Assembly (NCBI GenBank): GCA_963556195.1
Contig: CAUVYP010000262.1
Coordinates: forward strand, 372,001-436,000
DNA from: Sepiola atlantica
Lineage: Eukaryota; Mollusca; Cephalopoda; Sepiida; Sepiolidae
Reading direction: 5' to 3'
DNA: 64,000 nucleotides
Part shown: piece by piece, positions 36,580 through 50,331 of the stretch
Numbering within the stretch: the stretch's first letter is position 1
Layout of the letters: each line of letters starts with the position of its first letter
Notes under the pieces: generated by a model
Databases searched by the model: none
Told to the model about the DNA's origin: nothing
What the model saw: only the letters and a program-made list of their open reading frames with translations
Position numbers and translations under genes: made by a program

Positions 36580-38811
36580 TTAGCGCGTTTTAAAGTTGAT
36601 ATCGCTTTTGTTTATAACTTCCACATTTATTCGAATTGTGCAACGAAACTTTGCAGACAGTCGGGGATAGGCCTTTTCTAGTGAGGTACCAAGTTTCAGA
36701 AGTGCAGCTCTAGTACTGCCGGAGATATGCCGATACAAACTGTATACGCAAAACATCAACAAAATTTAGCGCGTTTTAAAGTTGATATCGCTTTTGATTA
36801 TAACTTCCACATTTATTCGAATTGTGCAGCGAAACTTTGCAGACAGTCGCGGATAGGCCTTTTCTACTGAAGTACCAAGTGTAAGAAGTGCAGCTCTAGT
36901 ACTGCCGGAGATATGTCGATACAAACTGAATACGCAAAACATCAACAAAATTTAGCGCGTTTTAAAGTTGATATCGCTTTTGTTTATAACTTCGTCATTT
37001 ATTCGAATTGTGCGAGGAAACTTTGCAGAAAGTCGCGGAGACACATTTTCTACTGAAGTACCAAGTTTCAGAAGTGCAGCTCTTGTACTGCCGGAGATAT
37101 GTCGATACAAACAAAATACGCAAAATATCAACAAAATTTAGCGCGTTTTAAAGTTGATATCGCTTTTGTTTATAACTTCCACATTTATTCGAATTGTGCA
37201 ACGAAACTTTGCAGACAGTCGCGGAGACACATTATCTACTGAAGTACCAGGTTTCAGAAGTGCAGCTCATGGAATGCCGGAGATATGTCGATACAAACTG
37301 AATACGCAAAACATCAACAAAATTTAGCGCGTTTTAAAGTTGATATCGCTTTTGTTTATAACTTCAACATTTATTCGAATTGTGCAACGAAACTTTGCAG
37401 ACAGTCGCGGATAGGCCTTTTCTACTAAAGTACCAAGTTTAAGAAGTGCAGCTCTTGCACTGCCGGATATATGTACATACAAACTGAATACGCAAAACTG
37501 CAACAAAATTTAGCGCGTTTTAAAGTTGATATCGCTTTTTATTATAACTTCCACATTTATTCGAATTGTGCAAGGAAACTTTGCAGACAGTCGCGGATAG
37601 GCCTTTTCTACTTAAGTACCAAGTTTCAGAAGTGCAGCTCTTGTACTGCCGGAGATATGTCAATACAAACTTAATACGCAAAACATCAACAAAATTTAGC
37701 GCGTTTTAAAGTTGATATCGCTTTTGTTTATAACTTCCACATTTATTCGAATTGTGCAACGAAACTTTGCAGACAACCGCGGAGACACATTTTCTACTGA
37801 AGTACCAAGTTTCAGAAGTGCAGCTCTAGTACTGCCGGAGATATGTCGATACAAACTGAATACGCAAAACATCAAAAAAATTTAGTGCGTTTTAAAGTTG
37901 ATATCGCTTTTGTTTATAACTTCCACATTTATTCGAATTGTGCAACGAAACTTTGCAGACAGTCGCGGATAGGCCTTTTCTACTGAAGTACCAAGTTTCA
38001 GAAGTGCAGCTCTTGCACTGCCGGATATATGTACATACAAACTGAATACGCAAAACTGCAACAAAATTTAGCGCGTTTTAAAGTTGATATCGCTTTTTAT
38101 TATAACTTCCACATTTATTCGAATTGTGCAAGGAAACTTAGCAGACAGTCGCGGATAGGCCTTTTCTACTGAAGTACCAAGTTTCAGAAGTGCAGCTCTT
38201 GTACTGCCGGAGATATGTCAATACAAACTTAATACGCAAAACATCAACAAAATTTAGCGCGTTTTAAAGTTGATATCGCTTTTGTTTATAACTTCCACAT
38301 TTATTCGAATTGTGCAACGAAACTTTGCAGACAACCGCGGAGACACATTTTCTACTGAAGTACCAAGTTTCAGAAGTGCAGCTCTAGTACTGCCGGAGAT
38401 ATGTCGATACAAACTGAATACGCAAAACATCAAAAAAATTTAGTGCGTTTTAAAGTTGATATCGCATTTGTTTATAACTTCCACATTTATTCGAATTGTG
38501 CAACGAAACTTTGCAGACAGTCGCGGAGACACATTTTCTACTGAAGTACCAAGTTTCAGATATGCAGCTCTTGTACTGCCGGAGATATGTCGATACAAAC
38601 TTAATACGCAAAACATCAACAAAATTTAGCGCGTTTTAAAGTTGATATCGCTTTTGTTTATAACTTCCACATTTATTCGAATTGTGCAACGAAACTTTGC
38701 AGACAGTCGCGGATACGCCTTTTCTAGTGAAGTACCAAGTTTCAGAAGTGCAGCTCTAGTACTGCCGGAGATATGCCGATACAAACTGAATACGTAAAAC
38801 ATCAACAAACT
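36394..38811. repeat. P-family HOR copy 3, 13 monomers (2418 bp)
   Basis: Order: [S/P] L M U-like Q-like A B C [S/A] B C S E. The U-like monomer (36952) has 'ttcgtcatt' with 'gcgagg', foreshadowing the U type of the 43-51 kb family. The A-B-C trio is present twice (37324 and 37882). The second starts with an S/A hybrid, consistent with a three-monomer duplication. Confidence 0.8.
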
Positions 38812-40671
38812 TTAGCGCGTTTTAAAGTTGATATCGCTTTTGTTTATAACTTCCACATTTATTCGAATTGTGCAACGAAACTTTGCAGACAGTCGCGGAG
38901 ACACATTTTCTACTGAAGTACCAAGTTTCAGAAGTGCAGCTCTTGTACTGCCGGAGATATCTCGATACAAACTTAATACGCAAAACATCAACAAAATTTA
39001 GCGCGTTTTAAAGTTGATATCGCTTATGATTATAACTTCCACATTTATTCGAATTGTGCAACGAAACTTTGCAGACAGTCGCGGAGACACATTTTCTACT
39101 GAAGTACCAAGTTTCAGAAGTGCAGCTCTTGTACTGCCGGAGATATGTCGATACAAACTTAATACGCAAAACCTCAAAAGAATTTAGCGCGTTTTAAAGT
39201 TGATATCGCTTTTGTTTATAACTTCCACATTTGTTCGAATTGTGCAACGAAACTTTGCAGACAGTCGCGGAGACAAATTTTCTACTGACGTACTAAGTTT
39301 CAGAAGTCCAGCTCTTGTACTCCCGGAGATATGTCGATACAAACTTAATACGCAAAACATCAACAACATTTAGCGCGTTTTAAAGTTGATATCGCTTTTG
39401 TTTATAACTTCCACATTTATTGGAATTGTGCAACGAAACTTTGCAGACAGTCGGGGATAGGCCTTTTCTAGTGAGGTACCAAGTTTCAGAAGTGCAGCTC
39501 TAGTACTGCCGGAGATATGCCGATACAAACTGTATACGCAAAACATCAACAAAATTTAGCGCGTTTTAAAGTTGATATCGCTTTTGATTATAACTTCCAC
39601 ATTTATTCGAATTGTGCAACGAAACTTTGCAGACAGTCGCGGATAGGCCTTTTCTACTGAAGTACCAAGTGTAAGAAGTGCAGCTCTAGTACTGCCGGAG
39701 ATATGTCGATACAAACTGAATACGCAAAACATCAACAAAATTTAGCGCGTTTTAAAGTTGATATCGCTTTTGTTTATAACTTCTACATTTATTCGAATTG
39801 GGCAACGAAACTTTGCAGACAACCGCGGAGACACATTTTCTACTGAAGTACCAAGTTTCAGAAGTGCAGCTCTTGTACTGCCGGAGATATGTCGATACAA
39901 ACTGAATACGCAAAACATCAACAAAATTTAGCGCGTTTTAAAGTTGATATCGCTTTTGATTATAACTTCCACATTTATTCGAATTGTGCAATGAAACTTT
40001 GCAGACAGTCGCGGATAGGCCTTTTCTAGTAAAGTACCAAGTTTCAGAAGTGCAGCTCTTTTACTGCCGGAGATATGTCGATACAAACTGAATACGCAAA
40101 ACATCAAAAAAATTTAGCGCGTTTTAAAGTTGATATCGCTTTTGTTTATAACTTCCACATTTATTCGAATTGTGCAACGAAACTTTGCAGACAGTCGCGG
40201 ATAAGCCTATTCTAGTGAAGTACCAAGTTTCAGAAGTGCCGCTCTAGTACTGCCGGAGATATGTCGATACAAACTGAGTACGCAAAACATCAACACATTT
40301 TAACGCGTTTTAAAGTTGATATCGCTTTTGTGTATAACTTCCACATTTATTCGAATTGTGCAACGAAACTTTGCAGACAGTCGCGGAGATATATTTTCTA
40401 CTGAAGTACCAAGTTTCAGAAGTGCAGCTCTTGTACTGCCGGAGATATGTCGATACAAACTTAATACGCAAAACATCAACAAAATTTAGCGCGTTTTAAA
40501 GTTGATATCGCTTTTGATTATAACTTCCACATTTATTCGAATTGTGCAACGAAACTTTGCAGACAGTCGCGGATAGGCCTTTTAAACTGAGGTACTTAGT
40601 TTCAGAAGTACAGCTCTAGTACTGCCGAAGATATGTCGATACAAACTGAATACGCAAAACATCAACAAAAT
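38812..40671. repeat. P-family HOR copy 4, then irregular monomers
   Basis: J K P L M I (38812 to 39927) repeats the P-family order once more. The next monomers, 39928 to 40671, are a mixture with 'ataagcctattc' (40200) and 'gagatatatttt' (40387) and no clear HOR register. No gene is seen. Confidence 0.75.
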
Positions 40672-42715
40672 TTATCGCGTTTTAAAGTTGATATCGCTTT
40701 TGTTTATAACTTCCACATTAATGCGAATTGGGCAACGAAACTTTGCAGACAACCGCGGAGACAGATTTTCTACTGAAGTACCAAGTTTCAGAAGTGCAGC
40801 TCTAGTACTGCCGGAGATATGTCGATACAAACTGAATACGCAAAACATCAACAAAATTTAGCGCGTTTTAAAGTTGATATCGCTTTTGATTATAACTTCC
40901 ACATTTATTCGAATTGTGCAACGAAACTTTGCAGACAGTCGGGGATAGGCCTTTTCTACTGAAGTACCAAGTTTAAGAAGTGCAGCTCTTGCACTGCCGG
41001 ATATATGTACATACAAACTGAATACGCAAAACTGCAACAAAATTTAGCGCGTTTTAAAGTTGATATCGCTTTTGTTTATAACTTCCACATTTATTCGAAT
41101 TGCGCAAGGAAACTTTGCAGACAGTCGCGGATAGGCCTTTTCTACTGAAGTACCAAGTTTCAGAAGTGCAGCTCGGGTACTGCCGGAGATATGTCGATAC
41201 AAACTTAATACGCAAAACATCAACAAAATTTAGCGCGTTTTAAAGTTGATATCGCTTTTGTTTATAACTTCCACATTTATTCGAATTGTGCAACGAAACT
41301 TTGCAGACAGTCGCGGATAGGCCTTTTCTAGTGAGGTACCAAGTTTCAGAAGTGCAGCTCTAGTACTGCCGGAGATATGCCGATACAAACTGAATACGCA
41401 AAACATCAACAAAATTTAGCGCGTTTTTAAGTTGATATCGCTTTTGATTATAACTTCCACATTTATTCGAATTGTGCAACGAGACTTTGCAGACAGTCGC
41501 GGATAGGCCTTTTCTACTGAAGTACCAAGTTTCAGAAGTGCAGCTCTTGTACTGCCGGAGATATGTGGATACAAACTGAATACGCAAAACATCAACAAAA
41601 TTTAGCGCGTTTTAAAGTTGATATCGCTTTTGTTTATAACTTCCACATTTGTTCGAATTGTGCAACGAAACTTTGCAGACAGTCGCGGATAGGCCTTTTC
41701 AAGTGAAGTATCAAGTTTGTGAAGTGCAGCTCTAGTACTGCCGGAGATATGTCGATACAAACTGAATACGCAAAACATGAAAATTTTAGCGCGTTTTAAA
41801 GTTGATATCGCTTTTGTTTATAACTTCCACATTTATTCGAATTGTGCAACGAAACTTTGCAGACAGTCGCGGATAAGCCTATTCTAGTGAAGTACCAAGT
41901 TTCAGAAGTGCAGCTCTTGTACTGCCGGAGATATGCCGATACAAACTGAATACGTAAAACATCAACAAAATTTAGCGCGTTTTAAAGTTGATATCGCTTT
42001 GGTTTATAACTTCCACATTTATTCGAATTGTGCAACGAAACTTTGCAGACAGTCGCGGAGACACATTTTCTACTGAAGTACCAAGTTTCAGAAGTGCAGC
42101 TCTTGTACTGCCGGAGATATGTCGATACAAACTTAATACGCAAAACATCAACAAAATTTAGCGCGTTTTAAAGTTGATATCGCTTATGATTTTAACTTCC
42201 ACATTTATTCGAATTGTGCAACGAAACTTTGCAGACAGTCGCGGATATGCCTTTACTAGTGAAGTACCAAGTTTCAGAAGTGCAGCTCTGGTACTGCCGG
42301 AGATATGTCGATACAAACTGAATACGCAAAACATCAACAAAATTTAGCGCGTTTTAAAGTTGATATCGCTTTTGTTTATAACTTCCACATTTATTCGAAT
42401 TGGGCAACGAAACTTTGCAGACAACCGCGGAGACAGATGGTCTACTGAAGTACCAAGTTTCAGAAGTGCAGCTCTTGTACTGCCGGAGATATGTCGATAC
42501 AAACTGAATACGCAAAACATCAACAAAATTTAGCGCGTTTTAAAGTTGATATCGCTTTTGTAGATAACTTCCACATTTACTCGGATTATGCAACGAAACT
42601 TTGCAGACAACCGCGGAGACACATTTTCTACTGAAGTACCAAGTTTCAGAAGTGCAGCTCTTGTACTGCCGGAGATAGGTCGATACAAACTGAATACGCA
42701 AAACATCAACAAAAT
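40672..42715. repeat. Mixed monomers with first phase breaks
   Basis: It contains an I-A-B run (40672..41229), E-like and M-like monomers, and a 2-nt deletion at about 41771 in 'catgaaaattttag'. From this point monomer phase drifts faster than to the left. The 42344 monomer has 'gacagatggtc', a marker that recurs near 61576 and at the very end of the window. Confidence 0.75.
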
Positions 42716-45700
42716 TTAGCGCATTTTAAAGTTGTTATCGCTTTTGTTTATAACTTCCACATTTATTCGAATTGTGCAACGACACTTTGCAGACAGTCGC
42801 GGATAGGCCTTTTCTAGTGGAGTACCAAGTTTCAGATATGCAGCTCTAGTACTGCCGGAGATATGTCGATACAAACTGAATACGCAAAACATCAAAAAAA
42901 TTTAGCGCGTTTTAAAGTTGATATCGCTTTTGTTTATAACTTCCACATTTATTCGAATTGTGCAACGAAACTTTGCAGACAGTCGCGGATAGGCCTTTTC
43001 TACTGAAGTATAAAGTTTCAGAAGTGCAGCGGTTGTACTGCCGGAGATATGTCAGTACAAACTTAATACGCAAAACATCAACACAATTTAGCGCGTTTTA
43101 AAGTTGATATCGCTTTTGTTTATAACTTCCACATTTATTCGAATTGTGCAACGAAACTTTGCAGACAACCGCGGAGACACATTTACTACTGAAGTACCAA
43201 GTTTCAGAAGTGCAGCTCATGTACTGCTGGAGATATGTCGATACAAACTGAATACGCAAAACATCAACAAAATTTAGCGCGTTTTAAAGTCTATATCGCT
43301 TTTGTTATAACTTCCACATTTATTCGAATTGTGCAACGAAACTTTGCAGACAGTCGCGGATAGGCCTTTTCCACTGAAGTACCAAGTTTCAGAAGTGCAG
43401 CTTTTGTACTGCCGGAGATATTTCGATACAAACTTAATACGTAAAACATCAACAAAATTTAGCGCGTTTTAAAGTTGATATCGCTTTTGTTTATAACTTC
43501 CCCATTTATTCGAATTGTGCGAGGAAACTTTGCAGACAGTCGCGGAGACACATTTCCTACTGAAGTACCAAGTTTCAGAAGTGCAGCTCTAGTACTGCCG
43601 GAGATATGTCGATACAAACTGAATACGCAAAACATCAACAACATTTAGCGCGTTTTAAAGTTGATATCGCTTTTGTATATAACTTCCACATTTATTCGAA
43701 TTGTGCAACGAAACTTTGCAGACAGTCGCGGATAGGCCTTTACTACTGAAGTACCAAGTTTCAGAAGTGCAGCTCTCGTACTGCCGGAGATATGTCGATA
43801 CACACTGAATACGCAAAACATCAACAAAATTTAGCGCGTTTTAAAGTTGATATCGCTTTTGTTTATAACTTCCACATTTATTTGAATTGGGCAACGAAAC
43901 TTTGCAGACAACCGCGGAGACAAATTTTCTACTGAAGTACCAAGTTTCAGAAGTGCAGCTCTTGTACTGCGGGAGATATGTCGATACAAACTGAATACGC
44001 AAAACATCAACAAAATTTAGCGCGTTTTCAAGTTGATATCGCTTTTGATTATAACTTCCACATTTATTCGAATTGTGCAACGAAACATTGCAGACAGTCG
44101 CGGATAGGCCTTTTCTACTGAAGTACCAAGTCTCAGAAGTGCAGCTCTTGTACTGCCTGAGATATGTCGATACAAACTGAATACGCAAACTTCAACAAAA
44201 TTTAGCGCGTTTTAAAGTTGATATCGCTTTTGTTTATAACTTCCACATTTATTCGAATTGTGCAACGAAACTTTGCAGACAGTCGCGGATAGGCCTTTTC
44301 TACTGAAGTACCAAGTTTCAGAAGTGCAGCTCTTGTACAGCCGGAGATATGTCGATACAAACTTAATACGCAAAACATCAACAAAATTTAGCGCGTTTTA
44401 CCGTTGATATCGCTTTTGTTTATAACTTCCACATTTATTCGGATTGTGCAACGAAATTTTGCAGACGACCGCAGAGACACATTTTCTACTGAAGTACCAA
44501 GTTTCAGAAGTGCAGCTCTTGTACTGCCGGAGATATGTCGATACAAACTGAATACGCAAAACATCAACAAAATTTAGCGCGTTTTGAAGTTGATATCGCT
44601 TTTGTTTATAACTTCCACATTTATTCGAATTGTGCAACGAAACTTTGCAGACAGTCGCGGAGACACATTTACTACTGAAGTACCAAGTTTCAGAAGTGCA
44701 GCTCTAGTACTGCCGGAGATATGTCGATACAAACTGAATACGCAAAACTTCAACAAAATGAGGCGCGTTTTAAAGTTGATATCGCTTTTGTTTATAACTT
44801 CCACATTTATTCGAATTGTGCAACGAAACTTTGCAGACAGTCACGGATAGGCCTTTTCTACTGAAGTACCAAGTGTCAAAAGTGCAGCAGTTGTACTGCC
44901 GGAGATATGTCGATACAAACTTAATACGCAAAACATCAACACCATTTAGCGCGTTTTAAAGTTGATATCGCTTTTGTTTATAACTTCCACATTTATTCGA
45001 CTTGTGCAACGAAACTTTGCAGACAACCGCGGAGACACATTTACTACTGAAGTACCAAGTTTCAGAAGTCGCTCTTGTACTGCCGGAGATATGTCGATAC
45101 AAACTGAATACGCAAAACATCAACAAAATTTAGCGCGTTTTAAAGTTGATATCGCTTTTGTTATAACTTCCACATTTATTCGAATTGTGCGAGGAAACTT
45201 TGCAGACAGTCGCGGAGACACATTTTCTACTGAAGTACCAAGTTTCAGAAGTGCAGCTCTAGTACTGCCGGAGATATGTCGATACAAACTGAATACGCAA
45301 AACATCAACAACATTTAGCGCGTTTTAAAGTTGATATCGCTTTTGTTTATAACTTCCACATTTATTCGAATTGTGCAACTAAACTTTGCAGACAGTCGCG
45401 GATAGGCCTTTTCTAGTGAAGTACCAAGTCTCAGAAGTGCAGCTCTAGTACTGCCGGAGATATGTCGATACAAACTTAATACGCAAAACATCAACACAAT
45501 TTAGCGCGTTTTAAAGTTGATATCGCTTTTGTTTATAACTTCTACATTTATTCGAATTGTGCAACGAAACTTTGCAGACAACCGCGGAGACACATTTTCT
45601 ACTGAAGTACCAAGTTTCAGAAGTGCAGCTCTTGTACTGCCGGCGATATGTCGATACAAACTGAATACGCAAAACATCAACAAAATTTAGCGCGTTTTAA

Positions 45701-45872
45701 AGTTGATATCGCTTTTGTTTATAACTTCCACATTTATTCGAATTGTGCAACGAAACTTTGCAGACAGTCGCGGATAGGCCTTTTCTACTAAAGTACCAAG
45801 TTTCAGAAGTGCAGCTCTTGCACTGCCGAAGATATGTCGATACAAACTGAATACGCAAAACATCAACAAAAT
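42716..45872. repeat. U-family HOR copy 1, 17 monomers (3157 bp)
   Basis: The unit starts with a monomer bearing 'gcgcattttaaagttg', 'ttatcgc' and 'gacactttgc', recurring at 45873. It includes the run U (43459, 'ttccccattt' plus 'gcgagg' plus 'catttcctac'), V ('gtatataac'), W ('tttgaattggg', 'gacaaatttt', 'actgcggg') and X ('gttttcaag', 'gaaacattgc'). It contains four 1- or 2-nt deletion alleles, so its length is 5 nt short of seventeen times 186. Confidence 0.85.
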
Positions 45873-48800
45873 TTAGCGCATTTTAAAGTTGTTATCGCTT
45901 TTGTTTATAACTTCCACATTTATTCGAATTGTGCAACGACACTTTGCAGACAGTCGCGGATAGGCCTTTTCTAGTGGAGTACCAAGTTTCAGAAGTGCAG
46001 CTCTAGTACTGCCGGAGATATGTCGATACAAACTGAATACGCAAAACATCAAAAAAATTTAGCGCGTTTTAAAGTTGATATCGCTTTTGTTTATAACTTC
46101 CACATTTATTCGAATTGTGCAACGAAACTTTGCAGACAGTCGCGGAGACACATTTTCTAATGAATTACCAAGTTTCAGAAGTGCAGCGGTTGTACTGCCG
46201 GAGATATGTCAGTACAAACTTAATACGCAAAACATCAACACAATTGAGCGCGTTTTAAAGTTGATATCGCTTTTGTTTATAACTTCCACATTTATTCGAA
46301 TTGTGCAACGAAACTTTGCAGACAACCGCGGAGACACATTTACTACTGAAGTACCAAGTTTCAGAAGTGCAGCTCATGTACTGCTAGAGATATGTCGATA
46401 CAAACTGAATACGCAAAACATCAACAAAATTTAGCGCGTTTTAAAGTTGATATCGCTTTTGTTATAACTTCCACATTTATTCGAATTGTGCAACGAAACT
46501 TTGCAGACAGTCGCGGATAGGCCTTTTCCACTGAAGTACCAAGTTTCAGAAGTGCAGCTTTTGTACTGCCGGAGATATTTCGATACAAACTTAATACGCA
46601 AAACATCAACAAAATTTAGCGCGTTTTAAAGTTGATATCGCTTTTGTTTATAACTTCCCCATTTATTCGAATTGTGCGAGGAAACTTTGCAGACAGTCGC
46701 GGAGACACATTTCCTACTGAAGTACCAAGTTTCAGAAATGCAGCTCTAGTACTGCCGGAGATATGTCGATACAAACTGAATACGCAAAACATCAACAACA
46801 TTTAGCGCGTTTTAAAGTTGATATCGCTTTTGTATATAACTTCCACATTTATTCGAATTGTGCAACGAAACTTTGCCGACAGTCGCGGATAGGCCTTTAC
46901 TACTGAAGTACCAAGTTTCAGAAGTGCAGCTCTCGTACTGCCGGAGATATGTCGATACAAACTGAATACGCAAAACATCAACAAAATGTAGCGCGTTTTA
47001 AAGTTGATATCGCTTTTGTTTATAACTTCCACATTTATTTGAATTGGGCAACGAAACTTTGCAGACAACCGCGGAGACAAATTTTCTACTGAAGTACCAA
47101 GTTTCAGAAGTGCAGCTCTAGTACTGCGGGAGATATGTCGATACAAACTGAATACGCAAAACATCAACAAAATTTAGCGCGTTTTCAAGTTGATATCGCT
47201 TTTGATTATAACTTCCACATTTATTCGAATTGTGCAACGAAACATTGCAGACAGTCGCGGATAGGCCTTTTCTACTGAAGTACCAAGTCTCAGAAGTGCA
47301 GCACTTGTACTGCCTGAGATATGTCGATACAAACTTAATACGCAACAAATCAACAAAATTTAGCGCGTTTTAAAGTTGATATCGCTTTTGATTATAACTT
47401 CCACATTCATTCGAATTGTGCAACGAAACTTTGCAGACAGTCGCGGATAGGCCTTTTCTACTAAAGTACCAAGTTTCAGAAGTGCAGCTCTTGCACTGCC
47501 GAAGATATGTCGATACAAACTGAATACGCAAAACTTCAACAAAATTTAGCGCGTTTTAAAGTTGATATCGCTTTTGTTTATAACTTCCACATTTATTCGA
47601 ATTGTGCAACGAAACTTTGCAGACAGTCGCGGATAGGCCTTTTCTACTGAAGTACCAAGTTTCAGAAGTGCAGCTCTTGTACAGCCGGAGCTATGTCGAT
47701 ACAAACTTAATACGCAAAACATCAACAAAATTTAGCGCGTTTTACAGTTGATATCGCTTTTGTTTATAACTTCCACATTTATTCGGATTGTGCAACGAAA
47801 CTTTGCAGACAACCGCAGAGACACATTTTCTACTGAAGTACCAAGTTTCAGAAGTGCAGCTCTTGTACTGCCGGAGATATGTCGATACAAACTGAATACG
47901 CAAAACATCAACAAAATTTAGCGCGTTTTAAAGTTGATATCGCTTTTGTTTATAACTTCAACATTTATTCGAATTGTGCAACGAAACTTTGCAGACAACC
48001 GCGGAGACACATTTACTACTGAAGTACCAAGTTTCAGAAGTGCAGCTCTAGTACTGCCGGAGATATGTCGATACAAACTGAATACGCAAAACTTCAACAA
48101 AATCATGCGCGTTTTAAAGTTGATATCGCTTTTGTTTATAACTTCCACATTTATTCGAATTGTGCAACGAAACTTTGCAGACAGTCACGGATAGGCCTTT
48201 TCTACTGAAGTACCAAGTGTCAAAAGTGCAGCGGTTGTACTGCCGGAGATATGTCGATACAAACTTAATACGCAAAACATCAACACCATTTAGCGCGTTT
48301 TAAAGTTGATATCGCTTTTGTTTATAACTTCCACATTTATTCGACTTGTGCAACGAAACTTTGCAGACAACCGCGGAGACACATTTACTACTGAAGTACC
48401 AAGTTTCAGAAGTCGCTCTTGTAATGCCGGAGATATGTCGATACAAACTGAATACGCAAAACATCAACAAAATTTAGCGCGTTTTAAAGTTGATATCGCT
48501 TTTGTTTATAACTTCCACATTTATTCGAATTGTGCGCGGAAACTTTGCAGACAGTCGCGGAGACACATTTTCTACTGAAGTACCAAGTTTCAGAAGTGCA
48601 GCTCTGGTACTGCCGGAGATATGTCGATACAAACTGAATACGCAAAACATCAACAACATTTAGCGCGTTTTAAAGTTGATATCGCTTTTGTTTATAACTT
48701 CCACATTTATTCGAATTGTGCAACTAAACTTTGCAGACAGTCGCGGATAGGCCTTTTCTAGTGAAGTACCAAGTCTCAGAAGTGCAGCTCTAGTACTGCC

Positions 48801-49031
48801 TGAGATATGTCGATACAAACTTAATACGTAAAACATCAACAAAATTTAGCGCGTTTTAAAGTTGATATCGCTTTTGTTTATAACTTCCACATTTATTCGA
48901 ATTGTGCAACGAAACTTTGCAGACAACAGCGGAGACACATTTTCTACTGAAGTACCAAGTTTCAGAAGTGCAGCTCTTGTACTGCCGGCGATATGTCGAT
49001 ACAAACTGAATACGCAAAACATCAACAAAAT
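45873..49031. repeat. U-family HOR copy 2
   Basis: It follows copy 1 in the same order: U at 46616, V 46802, W 46988, X 47174. An additional monomer is inserted at 47360, of the kind that closes copy 1 at 45687. It shares private deletions with copy 1, for example 'gaagtcgctc' at 45065 and 48409, and 'gttataac' near 43303 and 46461. Confidence 0.83.
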
Positions 49032-50331
49032 TTAGCGCGTTTTAAAGTTGATATCGCTTTTGATTATAACTTCCACATTTATTCGAATTGTGCAACGAAA
49101 CTTTGCAGACAGTCGCGGATAGGCCTTTACTACTGAAGTACCAAGTTTCAGAAGTGCAGCTCTTGTACTGCCGGAGATATGTCGATACAAACTGAATACG
49201 CAAAACTTCAACAAAATTTAACGCGTTTTAAAGTTGATATCGCTTTTGTTTATAACTTCTACATTTATTCGAATTGGGCAACGAAACTTTGCAGACAACC
49301 GCGGAGACACATTTTCTACTGAAGTACCAAGTTTCAGAAGTGCAGCTCTTGTACTGCCGGAGATATGTGGATACAAACTGAATACGCAAAAAGTCAACAA
49401 AATTTAGCGCGTTTTAAAGTTGATATCGCTTTTGTTTATAACTTCCACATTTGTTCGAATTGTGCAACGAAACTTTGCAGACAGTCGCGGATACGCCGTT
49501 TCTAGTGAAGTACCAAGTTTCAGAAGTGCAGCTCTAGTACTGCCGGAGATATGTCGATACAAACTGAATACGCAAAACATCAACAAAATTTAGCGCGTTT
49601 TAAAGTTGATATCGCTTTTGTTTATAACTTCCACATTTGTTCGAATTGTGCAACGAAACTTTGCAGACAGTCGCGGATAGGCCTTTACAAGTGAAGTATC
49701 AAGTTTCAGAAGTGCAGCTCTAGTACTGCCGGAGATATGTCGATACAAACTGAATACGCAAAACATCAAAATTTTAGCGCGTTTTAAAGTTGATATCGCT
49801 TTTGTTTATAACTTCCACATTTATTCGAATTGTGCAACGAAACTTTGCAGACAGATGCGGATAGGCCTTTTTTAGTGAAGTACCAAGTTTCAGAAGTGCC
49901 GCTCTAGTACTGCCAGAGATATGCCGATACAAACTGAATACGTAAAACATCAACAAAATTTAGCGCGTTTTACAGTTGATATCGCTTTTGTTTATAACTT
50001 CCACATTTATTCGAATTGTGCAACGAAACTTTGCAGACAGTCGCGGAGACACATTTTCTACTGAAGTACCAAGTTTCAGAAGTGCAGCTCTTGTACTGCC
50101 GGAGATATGTCGATACAAACTTAATACGCAAAACATCAACAAAATTTAGCGCGTTTTAAAGTTGATATCGCTTATGATTATAACTTCCACATTTATTCGA
50201 ATTGTGCAACGAAACTTTGCAGACAGTCGCGGATATGCCTTTACTAGTGAAGTACCAAGTTTCAGAAGTGCAGCTATAGTACTGCCGGAGATATGTCGAT
50301 ACAAACTGAATACGCAAAACATCAACAAAAT
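49032..50331. repeat. Insert of 40-42 kb-like monomers
   Basis: Seven monomers here resemble those at about 41.2-42.3 kb rather than the U family. The clearest link is the 2-nt deletion allele 'catcaaaattttag' near 49769, matching 'catgaaaattttag' near 41771, and 'ggatatgcctttac' near 42243 and 50232. The block interrupts the U family between its second and third copies. Confidence 0.7.
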
